Numbered from the stretch's first letter, positions 33,726 to 44,830 are shown. The stretch: 64,000 nucleotides of DNA from Diadophis punctatus similis (GCA_023053685.1 JALIGW010000002.1:252229239-252293238), one strand, 5' to 3'. The notes: a model not told the origin generated them from the sequence alone. Numbers and translations: made by a program.

Positions 33726-33816
33726 AGATTTTGCAGTATCCTTCCTCTGCCACGCCCACCAAGCCACGCCCACAGAACCCATAGGGAAAGATTTTGAATT
33801 TCACCCCATCCCAGTC

Positions 33817-34270
33817 TGTCCTTTGAGGTCTCGCAGGGACGTCCTCATCGTCACTACAACTGAGACAGGAGCTTCTTTTGCAAGAACTAAACAAGGGAAA
33901 GCATCCGTGAGGAAAACAATGTACCATCGGGCAACAAGAAAGCGCACCTCCCTACGGGATCACCAAAGACTATTCCAGCTAGTTCTTCATCTTGGAGGTG
34001 CAGGAAAACTCCCCAAAACTAACTTTGCAACTCAGGAAAGCTTGAAGAGTGAAGCTTGATCCTATTTACCTTCAGAAGATTACCGGCTGCTGCATCAGCT
34101 TTAAACGATTGCCAGCTTCATCCCATTAATAAAAGAATGAAATATGGGACAAAACGTTGAATTCTCACCCCCACCCCACATTGCTTCCAAACACATCTTG
34201 ATAGGTGTAATTATTTTTCCATCTTACAGGGCCTAAATCTCACTAGAGGGCAGAATTCCTCTGAGGATCC
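33817..34270. other. Unit flank and 3' region
   Basis: Shares CACCAAAGACTATTCCAGC.. with 56768-56830 and holds, at 33950-33957, the unoccupied version (CCCTACGG) of the target used by the 6.3 kb element. No gene. Confidence 0.55.
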
Positions 34271-34690
34271 TCAATCATGACATTTATATGGTTTCTCTCC
34301 CGTGTGAGTCCTCTGATGTTTCACCAGGGCGGAATTGCAACTGAAACCTTTCTTACAATCTGAACACTCATGGGGCTTTTCTTGCGTGTGAGTCCTCAGG
34401 TATTTCACCAGATCACAATTCTGAGTGAAACTTTTCTCACAATTTGGACACTTACATGGTTTTTCCCCTGTGTGAGTCCTGTGATGTCGCACAAGGTAGG
34501 AATGTTGAATGAAACTTTTCCCACACTGCAGACACTCATATGGTTTTTCACCTGTGTGAATCCTTTGGCGTATCACTAGATCAGAATTCCACTTGAAACC
34601 TTTTCCACAATCTGAACACTCATATGGTTTCTCTTGCGTGTGTGTCCTCTGGTGTTTCACTAGGTAGGAATTCTGACTGAAACATCCTGT
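34271..34690 (-). pseudogene. C2H2 zinc-finger exon fragment
   Basis: About four and a half fingers, ending YKCHD then a stop. Two fingers have lost a zinc-binding His (LVIRQRIH: Arg for His; LVKYLRTH: Tyr for His), and TQEKP replaces TGEKP twice. The exon is joined on its 5' side to an L1 fragment at about 34688 and stops abruptly on its 3' side. It lacks leader and terminal fingers and is probably a dead remnant. Confidence 0.85.
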
Positions 34691-35033
34691 TTTGGTCATT
34701 TCTTTACATATTTTTTACATAACAACAAATACAATTATTACTCGTTATACAATATTATTTTGATCTTATATACATATCACTTGTCCTTATTTATATATCT
34801 AAGCCTTGTCCGATTTCCATTCTCCAAACCCTAAGTCTTAACTGCTCTAACTCCTTTTTCTCCTTTCCATCCATTGATACAATTTGTCCCATATTTTGAA
34901 GTATTCTGTCTCATCCTTGTTTTTGAGTTCCAATGTTAGTCTGTCCATTTCTGCGCATGCCAATATTTTATTTATTATTTCTTCTTCCGGAGGAGTTTCT
35001 TTGTTTTTCCAATCTTGTGCATAGACCAATCTT
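34686..35033 (-). mobile_element. L1 LINE fragment, duplicate of 400-785
   Basis: Same ORF2 end as at 400-785 (frame 34847-35029). It is joined directly to a finger fragment here, so the junction marks a recombination or deletion point. Confidence 0.75.
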
Positions 35034-35485
35034 GCTGCAAGGTTGGAAGAGGGGAGGGAACACTAATAGACGAAATGATGCCCAAAACCTATGCAAGATT
35101 TAAAACATCTGTTTATTTATTTATTATTTACATTTGTATGCCGCCCAACTCCCAGAGGACTATTTTGCCCATGAAACTACTCACTTTCCATCAAAGCAAC
35201 GTCAATATCACAGGGAATCAAGTGTTACGTGAAGGATGAGGGAACTGGGCGGCTAAGAAATATGAAAAATATAGATCTTTTAAATGACCAAAATCTCCCA
35301 GCAGAAAATCACACGCAGCAGTTTTAAATCGTGCAGCCTCAGATGAATAAAATTTGGGAAGGGAAAGAATATGTAGCAGCAGCCAACACGGTTCACCCTC
35401 TTTGCTTCCTCTGCATCTACGCCATGGAGGACCCCAAAGGGCCCCACTTGTTCCCGGCTTCTCCTCCGACCTGCCCTCCACTCAC

Positions 35486-35620
35486 CTCCCAGGAACCGCT
35501 TTGACTCTTGAAACAGCACAAGAGGCTCTGCCGACACCAAAATACTCCCGTGGGTGAGCCGGAAGAGGAACTTCCTCTGTCCTTCACCTCGTCTCCTCCA
35601 CATCCTCTCTGGCTATCCAA
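35486..35620 (-). other. Candidate first exon
   Basis: Donor GTGAGTGG (complement of 35478-35485) after CTGGGAG. Nearly identical to the copy at 1229. Its downstream finger exon is only the broken fragment at 34271-34690, so the unit is dead unless it splices further away. Confidence 0.5.
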
Positions 35621-35637
35621 TTTCCTATTGTTTCCAC

Positions 35638-35877
35638 CAGTGGTGAAATCTAAAATTTTTTACTACCAGTTCTGTGGATGTGGCTTGGTGGGTGTGGTGT
35701 GGCTTGGTGGGCATGGCAGGGAAAGGATATTGCAAAATCTCCATTCCCACCCCACTCTGGGGCCAGCCAGAGGTGGTATTTGCTTGTTCTCCGAACTAGT
35801 CAAAATTTCCGTTACCGGTTCTCCAAACTACTCAAAATTTCTGCTACCGGTTCTCCAGAACCTGTCAGAACCTGCTG
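35638..35877. mobile_element. Short hAT MITE in a first-exon flank
   Basis: Starts CAGTGGTGAAATC and ends CAGAACCTGCTG. Flanks GTTTCCAC (35630-35637) and GTTTCAAC (35878-35885). The duplicate segment at 1370-1385 (TCGTTTCAACTCG) lacks it, which gives an empty site. 240 bases. So it inserted after the 1.6 kb duplication. Confidence 0.88.
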
Positions 35878-35978
35878 GTTTCAACTCGTTCCAGCCCAGC
35901 CTCTCCCTGTTCCCTAGAATAGCTCTGCCGCCATTGTATGGTACTTTTTTTTGTAGGCGGCAGTGTTGCCTCTCTGTA

Positions 35979-35996
35979 GAGCGCCATCTAGCCGAC
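35979..35996 (-). promoter_or_regulatory. CTCF-like motif upstream of first exon
   Basis: GAGCGCCATCTAGCCGAC, identical to the one at 1474. Confidence 0.4.
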
Positions 35997-35999
35997 ATA

Positions 36000-36335
36000 A
36001 GGCGGAAGAACACGCTCATTCTACTCTAAGGCATTCTAACTGATTCCGTGCTTCGTTAAGTGCCATCAAGTCCTATTCGACTCCCATGGGGCTCATCGGT
36101 AGCTTTTCTCCCAGAGGCTCCATTCCCAAACCTTTTCTTTCAGGTCTCCCAAGAAGGCATCCATTGTCCCTGGAGCTGAGCCCAAAGCTTCCTTTGCCAG
36201 AAACGGCAACTAAACCAAAAAGGAAAGTTCCCTTTTGGAGATGGGGGGGAGGGGAAATGATGTGCAAATTGGAAAGGAGAAAGTGTACCTTCCTTTTTTC
36301 CAGGCACTTTTTCTAACCTCAATGACTGAAAAGAT
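36000..36335. other. Unit upstream flank, no gene
   Basis: Duplicate of 1500-1800. Ends where CR1 sequence starts. Confidence 0.5.
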
Positions 36336-36339
36336 ACCG

Positions 36340-36605
36340 GGGAAAAATAATTAAAAAAACCAGATCTGTGAACATCGAGAAACAAATGAAGTTGTAACTA
36401 GTAGCCAGCACGGGTTTGTTAAAAGCAGATCAAGCCAAAACCAATCTTATTTCATTCTTTGATAAAATTGTGGGTGTTTCATCACTGGAGGTTTTTAAGA
36501 AGAAACTGGACATCCACTGGTCTGAAATGGTATAAGATCTCCAGCTTGAGCAGGGGGCTGGACTAGAGGACCTCCAAGATCCCTTCCAGCTCTATTTTGA
36601 TTCTA
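36340..36605 (+). mobile_element. CR1 LINE fragment with internal deletion
   Basis: An RT remnant (ASTGLLKADQAKTNLISFFDK-like, 36395-36465) is joined directly to the CR1 3' end (GGTGTTTCATCACTGG.. to TTCCAGCTCTATTTTGATTC). RT palm and thumb are missing. Confidence 0.7.
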
Positions 36606-36609
36606 TTTT

Positions 36610-39145
36610 GATAGAATAGTGCAACTCCTCTGGTGCAGCTCAGGAGTTCATGGATTCCATGACAACCATGGACCTGACCCAAGTAATCCAGGGTCCGACT
36701 CATGAGGGAGGTCACATGCTTGACCTAGTGTTTCTGTCGGGGCAGTGGAGAGATGATCTGAAGCTAGGGGATATAGTCACCACCCTGTTGTCGTGGTCAG
36801 ATCATTTCCTACTGAGGTTGGATTTCACAGCCCCACTCCTCCCCCGCAGGGAGGCGGGACCCACTAGGTGGTTCCACCCCAGGCGCCTAATTGATTCCAG
36901 AGGGAACTTGGGGAAATACCTGAAACCCTAGTCCACAATTCGTCTGAGTCCCGTGTGGCTGCCTGGAATGCCGCAGCATCAGGGGCATTAGATCGGATTG
37001 CGCCTTTGCGATCTCTCTGTGGCAGTAGATCCCGGAAAGCTCCCTGGTTTACTGAGGAGCTCCGGGAGATGAAACGCCACAAGAGAAGTCTTGAGCGATG
37101 CTGGAGAGCCAATAAAACCGAATCCAACCAAACACTAAGTACTTTTATTAAGTCTTATTTAGTGGCGATAAGGGCGGCAAAACGATCTCATTTTTCCGCT
37201 CTTATTGCATCCGCAGATTCTCGCCTAGCCGCCTTGTTTAGGGTGATTGCTCCCTCCTTGCTAAAGGGGGAAGTGAGGAACACTTGCACGGTAGAGCTGA
37301 GGAATTCACTCAGTTTCGGACGGATAAAGTCGCTCAGATCCAGTCAAATCTGGACTCTGGCTGGACAGAGCCCATTGAGTTGACAGGGGCAGTGTTGTGG
37401 GAGGAGTTTGAGCCAGCCACTCCTGATGACGTGGACAAGGCCATGGGTGCGATGAGCTCTTCCACCTGTTTATTGGACCCGTGCCCCTCCTGGCTGGTTT
37501 CGGCCAGCAGAGAGGTGGCATGCGGCTGGATCCAGGCAATGATTAACGCTTCTTTTAGGGAGGGATCCGTACCGCAGCCTTTAAAGGTGAGACCCCTCTT
37601 TAAGAAGCCTTCCCTGGATCCGGCGGAATTGAAGAACTTTCATCCGGTCTCCAACTTAGCTTTTATAGGTGGTAGCTTTTCAGCTTCTTCGGTTATTGGA
37701 GGAAACTGATTGTCTAGATTCCTTTCAACAGGGTTTCAGGCGCGGCTACAGTACAGAAACTGCCTTGGTCGCCCTGATGGATGATCTCTGGCGAGCCCAG
37801 GATGGGGGTTATTCTTCCATCCTAGTGCTACTTGACCTCTCAGCGGCTTTCGATACCATCGACCATGGTATCCTTCTGCATCGTCTCGGCGATTTGGGAG
37901 TGGGAGGCACCGTTTTATGGTGGTTCTCCTCTTACCTCGCTGATAGGATGCAGTCGATGTTAACAGGACAGAGGTCGTCTCCTAGGCCCCTGACTTGTGG
38001 GATGCCTCAGGGTTCAGTCCTCTCACCCATCCTGTTCAACATTTACATGAAACCGCTGGGGGAGATCATCCGTCGACACAGGGTGAGTTTTCAACGGTAC
38101 GCTGACGACACCCAGCTGTACATTTCCACCCCGTTTCAATTCAGGGAGGCAGTGGATGTAATGTGCCGATGCCTGGACAATGTCAGGATCTGGATGGGGA
38201 TGATGTCAGGATCTGGATGGGGAGGAACAAGCTTAACCCCGACAAGACTGAGTGGCTCTGGATATTGCCCCCTAAGGACTATGTCAACTGTCCCTCCTTG
38301 GTTCTTGGGGGAGAAAAACTAACTCTCTCGGAACAGGTTCGCAATTTGGGAGTTCTCCTAGATTCACAGCTAAAATTAGACCAACATCTTACAGCTGTGG
38401 CTAGGGAAGCCTTTGCACCAATTGTCCGCCTGGTGCACCAATTGCGACCACACTTTGAGAAGGAGGCTCTACTCACGGTCACTCATGCCCTTGTCACCTC
38501 TCGATTGGACTACTGTAATGCGCTCTACATGAGGCTACCCTTGAAGAGTATCCAGAGACTTCAACTGGTGCAAAATGCGGCTGCGCGTGCTGTGGTGGGT
38601 GTCTCAAGATACACCCACGTAACACCCATACTCCGCCAGCTGCACTGGTTGCCCATTGGTCTCCGGGTGCAATTCAAGGTGTTGATTATCATCTTTAAAG
38701 CCCTACATGGCTTAGGACCAGGTTACCTCCGGGACCGCATCCTACCTCATACTTCCCTTCGACCGGTCAGGTCCCACAGAGTGGGTCTCCTCCAGGTCCC
38801 GTCAACCAAACAATGCCGGCTGGCGGGGCCTAGGGGGAGGGCCTTCTCTGTGGGGGCCCCTGTTCTCTGGAACCAACTACCCCCAGAGATCCGAATTATC
38901 CCCACCTTGCTGGCCTTCCGAAAAGCCATTAAGACATGGCTCTTCCTGCAGGCGGGGTGATTTGAGACAATATCACATCCTAGGTCTCCCTCACGTATGT
39001 ATGGTTTTGTATGTTTTTTTTAAATTCTTTTTTAAACTGTTTTTAAATTATTATATTGTTTAGTTGTTCTTTAAATGTTGTACGCCGCCCTGAGTCCCCA
39101 GGGAGTAGGGCGGCATATAAGAACAATAAAATAAATAAATAAATA
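36610..39145 (+). mobile_element. L2-type LINE, long but frameshifted
   Basis: Contains the end of the AP endonuclease (TQVIQGPTHEGGHMLDLVFL, LSWSDHFLLRLDF). RT follows with GFRRGYSTETALVALMDDL, LLDLSAAFDTIDHGILLHRL, GMPQGSVLSPILFNIYM and the catalytic box RYADDTQLY, then LGVLLDSQLKLDQHL, LVTSRLDYCNALYM and LHWLPIGLRVQFKVL. The 3' UTR ends GCCGCCCTGAGTCCCC.. with an AAATA tail. The coding sequence changes frame at least four times (near 36935, 37300, 37690 and 38200, the last beside a 20-base tandem repeat), so it is dead. ORF1 and the first half of the endonuclease are missing. L2 clade assigned from motifs; CR1-clade alternatives cannot be fully excluded. Confidence 0.85.
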
Positions 39146-39469
39146 ATACATTTGGGAAGAGAAAGAATATGCTGCAGCAGATGTGCCGCAAAGATCTAGC
39201 ATTTCTCTTAAGTCCCGGGATAAGGCACCTACACATCTTGATTTGGTAACAGGTTTTTGTTTGTATGCATTTGGTTTTCATATAGTTTTTAAGTTAATTA
39301 TTGATTGGGAGTCAGCCAGAGTTTGTTATAACATGGATGGCAACAGAAATATTTTAAACAAATCAGAAAGAAAAGAGATGAATGTAAAAAAATTGCCCTG
39401 CTGAGGCTGTCCATCATACATTTCTTTAATTATCAAATTTATATTCCGCCAATCCTGGTTACGTGTTCC
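39146..39469. other. Unclassified, no gene
   Basis: Short stretch with unit-like GGGAAGAGAAAGAATATG, otherwise anonymous. Confidence 0.4.
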
Positions 39470-39998
39470 AGTTTAACTACGAAGCCTTAGTTAGACCAAA
39501 CCTGGAGTATTGCATCCAGTTTTAGTCACCACACTACAAAAAAGATATTGAGACTCTAGAGAAAGTGCAGAGAAGAGCAACCAGGATGATCAGGGGACTG
39601 GAGACTAAAACATATGAAGAACGGTTGCAGGAACTGGGCATGGCTAGTCTAGCGAAGAGAAGGACCAGGAGAGACATGATAGCAGTGTTCCAATATTTGA
39701 GGGGCTGCCACAGAGGAGGGAGTCAAGCTATTCTCCAAAGCACCCGAAGGACAGACAAGGAATAATGGATGGAAATTGATCAAGGAGAGATTCAACCTAG
39801 AAACAAGGAAGCATTTTCTGACAGTGAGAACAATCAACCAATGGAACAGCTTGCCCTCGGAAGTTGTGGGATCTTCATCACTTGAGACTTTCAAGAAGAG
39901 ATGGACTGCCATTTGTCAAAAATGGTGTAGGGTCTCCTGCTTGAGCAGGAGGGTTGGACTAGATGACCTACAAGGTCCCTTCCAACTCTGTTAATCTG
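39470..39998 (+). mobile_element. CR1 LINE 3' end
   Basis: ORF2 end: LVRPNLEYCIQF-like, then [21 protein letters not shown], then [13 protein letters not shown], with the 3' tail ..GGTTGGACTAGATGACC.. TTCCAACTCTGTTAATCTG. Two frames. 5' truncated. Confidence 0.85.
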
Positions 39999-40357
39999 AA
40001 CTGAACTCCTTGCAAGGAGAAAGATTACCAGTTTTGAGCATGAATGGCATCAGGCATGAATGTAGTTAATAAGACCACAAGGCCTGGTTAACTTCTAATT
40101 TAAACAAAAGCTACAATCACCTTTTTGGGACTCCCTGACAATCAAAATGCCATCAACCTTGCTAGAAGTGCCCTGTATTTGTAGGGCAAGTACATGTTAA
40201 ATGTGGAGACTTTGCATTTAGCCATTTGCAATATATATGGAGTTGATTAGTTTCTGTATTAAGGTTTTATTGCTATAAACCATGTTAGGCTGCCATATAC
40301 ATTTTGTTACTGAATAAAAATGCATACATACATACATACTTATATCCCTCTTTGTTA

Positions 40358-41365
40358 CTGTAATTTTCAGAGTATAAGACACACCTTTTTACCCCCAAAA
40401 GAGGGTGAAAACGTGGGTGCGTCTTATACACCGAATAAGACCGAATTATACACCCACCCAGCCACCCCCACCCTTTGGCCTCTGCCTTCCAGCAATTTAC
40501 CTGTTTCAGGCAAACAGGGAAGAGCCTGTTAATCCAAACAAGTCATTAGCAGCTTCCCGATCCCCAGCTGATTTGCCTCGTGCTAAAATGAAAGTGAAAC
40601 TAGCTGCAAAGAGGCAAATAGCTGGGAGACACACACAGATTTTTATTTTCTGCTGAACTGGATGCAAGGGGGTAAGTGAATAACTATAAATGTCTGTAGA
40701 ATGTTCAAATTATTAGACTTATTTTTTAAAGACTGCTTTATTATTGTTCTAGAGCCAGGGGTCTCCAACCTTGGCAATTTTAAGACTTGTGGATTTCAAC
40801 TCCCAGAATTCCACAGCCAGCTTTCTTAGCTTTGCTGGCTGTGGAATGCTGGGAGTTGAAGTCCACAAGTCTTAAAGTTGCCAAGGTTGGAGACCCCTGT
40901 AAATCTAGACAACAAAATAAAGAAGCTTTTTAAAATAAATGCTTGCTCTGAAGAGGCCCAGTGCTATTGTATCTTCTTTTAAATAATAGAGAATGTAGAC
41001 TTCCAGAAATTTTAATTAATTTTAACAGCTCTGTACAAGTATAGTCTGAAATGTAACAGTGTCCTGTTTAGTATTAGAGTTAAATCCTGACTTACCTTGG
41101 AGTAGATCTATTTAAATAATTGGGAGGAGTTAGTGTGACTACATTTAAGAAAACTTTCTGTCATAATGTACATTTCTCCAATTCTTTGCTATTTCTATGG
41201 GTCAGGCACACATGCACAGAAATACACAGCAAACAATGTATATCATCTGTGCTGTTTGCTGTTTGGCAAATTGCTTGGAGGCAGAGGCCTTTTTTCCTTG
41301 TTTTCCTCCTCCAAAACTAAGGTGTGTCTTATACTCCGGTGCGTCTTATACTCCGAGAAATGCAA
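40358..41365. mobile_element. MITE (CCGTATTTTTCGGAGTATAA family)
   Basis: The ends are CTGTAATTTTCAGAGTATAA and a decayed TTATACTCCGAGAAATGCAA, flanked by TA. Empty sites at 10250, 45475 and 58208. Contains the palindromic MITE 40756-40899. Opposite in orientation to the copy at 12389. Confidence 0.82.
40756..40899. mobile_element. Palindromic MITE (CAGGGGTCTCCAACC family)
   Basis: CAGGGGTCTCCAACCTTGGC at the left and GCCAAGGTTGGAGACCCCTG at the right. The whole element is one large hairpin with CAACTCCCAGAATTCCACAG arms. The copy of this locus at 12880-12895 lacks it (GTCTAGAACAATAATAAAG on the other strand). Other copies at 59965-60096 and, split by copia, 51036-54389. CAG ends suggest hAT. 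Confidence 0.75.
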
Positions 41366-41440
41366 TATATGTAGAAATAGGTCAAGGCAACAAACATACC
41401 TAATACAGATCCACGTCTACTCTACTCTACTTTACATTCT

Positions 41441-41657
41441 GCCCTACACTACTACTATAATAAGACATTTCCCTAAAAAGAATCATGCAAGAAATTAAAT
41501 GGTAAATTGCTCAGCTGGGTTTCCAATGAGATACAAGAAACCAAATTCAAGATTCCTCCACACACATCAAATTTTGCCTCAAGTGCAATAAATTTTTGTG
41601 TGTAATAAGGAAGCAATTTTGTGGAAACAATCGTCTGCAATCTGGGAATTGGAATGG
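41441..41657 (-). other. 3' region of the 19-finger gene
   Basis: Almost identical to 10325-10540, so this end of the gene comes from the same lineage as the 14-finger gene at 10541. Confidence 0.55.
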
Positions 41658-43319
41658 TTACTCCCCTATATGTATCCTAACATGATTTATAAGGCTAGAC
41701 CTAGTACTAAAATCTTTCCCACAATCCGGACACTCATACGGGTTCTCTCCTGTGTGAGTCCTCTGGTGCACCACCAGCTTGGAATTCTCCTGGAAACATT
41801 TCCCACAATCCAGACACTGATATGGTTTTTTTCCTGTGTGAGTTCTCTGGTGTACCACCAGCTTGGAATTATGCTGAAAACGTTTCCCACAATCTGGACA
41901 CTGATATGGTTTCTCTCCTCTGTGGTTTTTGTGGTGTATCACCAGGTTAGATTTCTGACTGAAACTTTTCCCACAATATTGACACTCATACGGTTTTTCT
42001 CCTGTGTGTGTCCTGTGATGTTCCACCAGCTGGGAATTCAAACGGAAACTTTTCCCACAATCCAGGCACTCATACGGTTTTTCTCCTGTGTGAATCCTCT
42101 GGTGTTTCACTAGGCAGGAACTCTGAATGAAACGTTTCCCACAATCCAGGCAGTTATGCAGTTTTTTTCCTGTGTGAGTCCTCTGGTGCACCACCAGCTT
42201 GGAATTCTCCTGGAAACATTTCCCACAATCCACACAGTGATATGGCTTTTCTCCTGTGTGAGTTCTCTGGTGTACCACCAGCTTGGAATTATGCTGAAAA
42301 CGTTTCCCACAATCTGGACACTGATATGGTTTCTCTCCTCTGTGGTTTTTGTGGTGTATCATCAGGTTAGATTTCTGACTGAAACTTTTCCCACAATATT
42401 GACACTCATATGGTTTTTCTCCTGTGTGTGTCCTGTGGTGTTCCACCAGCTGGGAATTCAAACGGAAACTTTTACCACAATCCAGGCACTCATACGGTTT
42501 TTCTCCTGTGTGAATCCTCTGGTGTTTCACTAGGCAGGAACTCTGAATGAAACGTTTCCCACAATCCAGGCACTCATATGGTTTTTCTCCTGTGTGAGTC
42601 CTATGGTGTATCACCAGGTTGGAATTCAGACTGAAACTTTTCCCACAAACAGAACATTTATACGGTTTCTCTCCTGTGTATGTCGTCTGGTGGTCTACCA
42701 GGCGGGAATTTTGACTGAAACTTTTCCCACAAACAGGACATTCAAAGAGTTTCTCCCCAGTGTGAGTCCTCTTGTGTTTCACTAGGTAAGAACTCTGACT
42801 GAAACGTTTCCCACAATCCAGGCACTGATATGGTTTTTCTCCTGTGTGAGTTATCTTGTGTATCACCAGATGGGAATTCCGAATGAAACTTCTCCCACAA
42901 ACAGGGCATTTATATGGTTTATCTCCTGTGTGTGTCATCTGGTGTTCCACCAGGTGGTAATTTTCACGGAAACTTTTCCCACAATCCAGACACTGAAATG
43001 GTTTTTCACCTGTGTGTGTTCTCTGGTGTATCACCAGGTGGGAATTCCGAATGAAACTTTTCCCACAATGCAGGCACTCATACGGTTTCTCTCCTGTGTG
43101 AGTCCTCTTGTGTCTCACCAGATTGGAATGAATGCTAAAACTTTTGCCACACTGGGAGCACTGGTAGGGCTTCTCTCCAGTATGGGTTCTTCCATGAATC
43201 ATGAGGAAGCTTTTCCGAGAAAATATTTTCCCGCACTCCAAACATCTGTATGGCATTTCACTGGATGGATTCTGTTGTGTAGAATCAGATGTGATCTGCA
43301 ATCTGTGTTTTCCCCACAT
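41658..43319 (-). CDS. Chimeric C2H2 zinc-finger protein, 19 fingers
   Basis: 553 residues: a 23-residue leader and 19 fingers. Fingers 1-10 follow the 22-finger paralogue (27249-29186) with one finger lost (finger 3 fuses the start of its finger 3 with the end of its finger 4). Fingers 11-13 and 16-19 follow the last fingers of the 14-finger paralogue (10541-11782). Fingers 9-13 and 14-18 are a tandem duplication of five fingers (420 bases). Finger 7 has Tyr for the last His (HQTTYTG); the others have full zinc ligands. It ends at IHIGE like most copies. First exon at 44692-44830. No KRAB, SCAN or BTB seen. The frame is open, so expression is plausible. Confidence 0.85.
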   Translation of the reverse strand: MWGKHRLQITSDSTQQNPSSEMPYRCLECGKIFSRKSFLMIHGRTHTGEKPYQCSQCGKSFSIHSNLVRHKRTHTGEKPYECLHCGKSFIRNSHLVIHQRTHTGEKPFQCLDCGKSFRENYHLVEHQMTHTGDKPYKCPVCGRSFIRNSHLVIHKITHTGEKPYQCLDCGKRFSQSSYLVKHKRTHTGEKLFECPVCGKSFSQNSRLVDHQTTYTGEKPYKCSVCGKSFSLNSNLVIHHRTHTGEKPYECLDCGKRFIQSSCLVKHQRIHTGEKPYECLDCGKSFRLNSQLVEHHRTHTGEKPYECQYCGKSFSQKSNLMIHHKNHRGEKPYQCPDCGKRFQHNSKLVVHQRTHTGEKPYHCVDCGKCFQENSKLVVHQRTHTGKKLHNCLDCGKRFIQSSCLVKHQRIHTGEKPYECLDCGKSFRLNSQLVEHHRTHTGEKPYECQYCGKSFSQKSNLVIHHKNHRGEKPYQCPDCGKRFQHNSKLVVHQRTHTGKKPYQCLDCGKCFQENSKLVVHQRTHTGENPYECPDCGKDFSTRSSLINHVRIHIGE

Positions 43320-44691
43320 TAGGCAGTCTGTGGGGGTTTTCCAACACGGATATGCTTGGATTCTTGAGGCGGATAAAAATATTTCTGATCTCTTGCCTGG
43401 TGGTTGTTTGGTTCATGCCATTCTTCCCTTCCTCAAAGGCTTTCATTAATGCCTGCCAATTTTGGCCAGACATAGAACCTTTTTCTTCCTACTGACTTCA
43501 GGTTGTTCCTCACTTTTTCTTTATTTAAATATTATCCTCCTTGATTTCTCATTTAATGGTTTTTTTCAGTTCCGTGTGCTCTATTTTTTTCAGCTCAAAA
43601 CTTTGTTCTTGTTATTCTTTCCCTCATCTCTCATCTGCTGAGGAAGAAGTATTTTTAAACTTTCCAGAGGAATTGGAAAATATTTTGAATGATGGCTTAT
43701 TTTGCACTTTAATGCTGCTTCTCATTCTCTATTCACAAGAGTGCTCTTCTTAGCATCTTCTCTCTCTGTAAGTTTAATATAAAGGGATTAGTTTCATTAT
43801 TGTTTAAAAATGGCTGGACATGTGAAAGCAGCAAAAAAAATATCAACAACAACCCCATCCCATATAATTAGCATGAAAAAACAAACACTAAAATTCTATT
43901 TTAACTTCTAATATTAATTATGATTGATTTGGCATACAGAAGCCTAACAAGATCCAAGTTCAAATTTTGACACCATCATTAAAATGCTCTTTTTCAATCA
44001 ATCAGTCAATCAGAATAGAGTTGAAAGGGACCTTGAAGGTCTTCTAGTCCAGCTCCCCCCTCAAGCATATGTATGGTATAATATTACACTTAATTTTTTG
44101 GCTAGAGTAAATACATTCATATATGCAGGCATACACACCTGTGAATGTATGTAGACAATCTATGCGAATCTCGGTGTGCAAAATGCTCCAATGTGCATTC
44201 GCTCAAATTGCTTGATCTAAGTTTAGAAAGGGGGTAGGGAACACTTATTTTTATTTATTTATTTATTTGTCAAACATGTATAGGATAGTAGTAGTTTGTA
44301 TAAACATAAGTAAAAAGTAACGATAAAAGAGGACAGTAGGACAGGGACGGTAGGCACAGTGGTGCGCTTATGCACGCCTACTAATAGATGAAATGGTGCC
44401 CAACTCCTATTCAAGATATAAAGCATCCGTTTTGCCCATGAAGCTACGTACGTGAAAGCTGATGTTTAAGAAACATGAAATAAATATATATTTTTTAAAT
44501 CTCCCAGCAGAAAATTACAGGCAGCAGTTTTGAATCGTGCAGCCCCAGAGGAATAAAATTTGGGAAGGGAAAGAATATGTAGCAGCAGCCAACGCGGTTC
44601 AGCCTCCTTGCTTCCTCTGCATCTACGCCGTGGAGGAACCCAAAGGGCCAGACTTGCTCCCGGCTTCTCCTCCGATCTGCCCTCCACTCAC
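43320..44691 (-). other. Intron of the 19-finger gene
   Basis: Close copy of 29187-30424 carrying one extra retroelement end at 44252-44382. A tiny CR1 3' end at 44000-44070 is shared with the other unit, so it predates the duplication. Confidence 0.55.
44252..44382 (-). mobile_element. Retroelement 3' end
   Basis: Left border TTATTTATTTATTTATTTG (complement of a tail), right part GGACGGTAGGCACAGTGG. Absent from the matching intron at about 30105, where GGGAACACTAATAGATG runs through. Confidence 0.65.
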
Positions 44692-44830
44692 CTCCCGGGA
44701 GCCGCTTCGACCCTCGAAACAACACAAGAGGCTCCGCCAACGCCATCATCCTCCCCTGGGTGATCCGAAAGAGGAGGTTCCGGTACACTTCTCCAAAATC
44801 CGCTCTAGCAATCCAATACTCTATCGTTTC
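44692..44830 (-). other. Candidate first exon of the 19-finger gene
   Basis: Donor GTGAGTGG (complement of 44684-44691) after CTCCCGGGAG. Very close to the copy at 30425. Confidence 0.55.

Larger units (their letters stand above)
32516..33808. mobile_element. hAT-type element, outer shell of a three-level nest
   Basis: The left end CAGGGGTGAAATTCAGCAG and the right end TTTTGAATTTCACCCC are related inverted ends. Flanks CCCCAGTC (32508-32515) and TCCCAGTC (33809-33816) differ at one base. Unoccupied paralogous sites are at 15958-15975 and 50342-50360. A smaller relative is at 35638-35877. Everything between 32632 and 33725 is a later insertion. Confidence 0.82.
40000..41440 (+). mobile_element. 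LINE-like 3' end split by a MITE
   Basis: Matches 9920-10330. The flanks of the MITE 40358-41365 rejoin as TATATCCCTCTTTGTTA and TATATGTAGAAATAG. The unit near 10243-10262 is uninterrupted, which gives an empty site. Confidence 0.6.
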
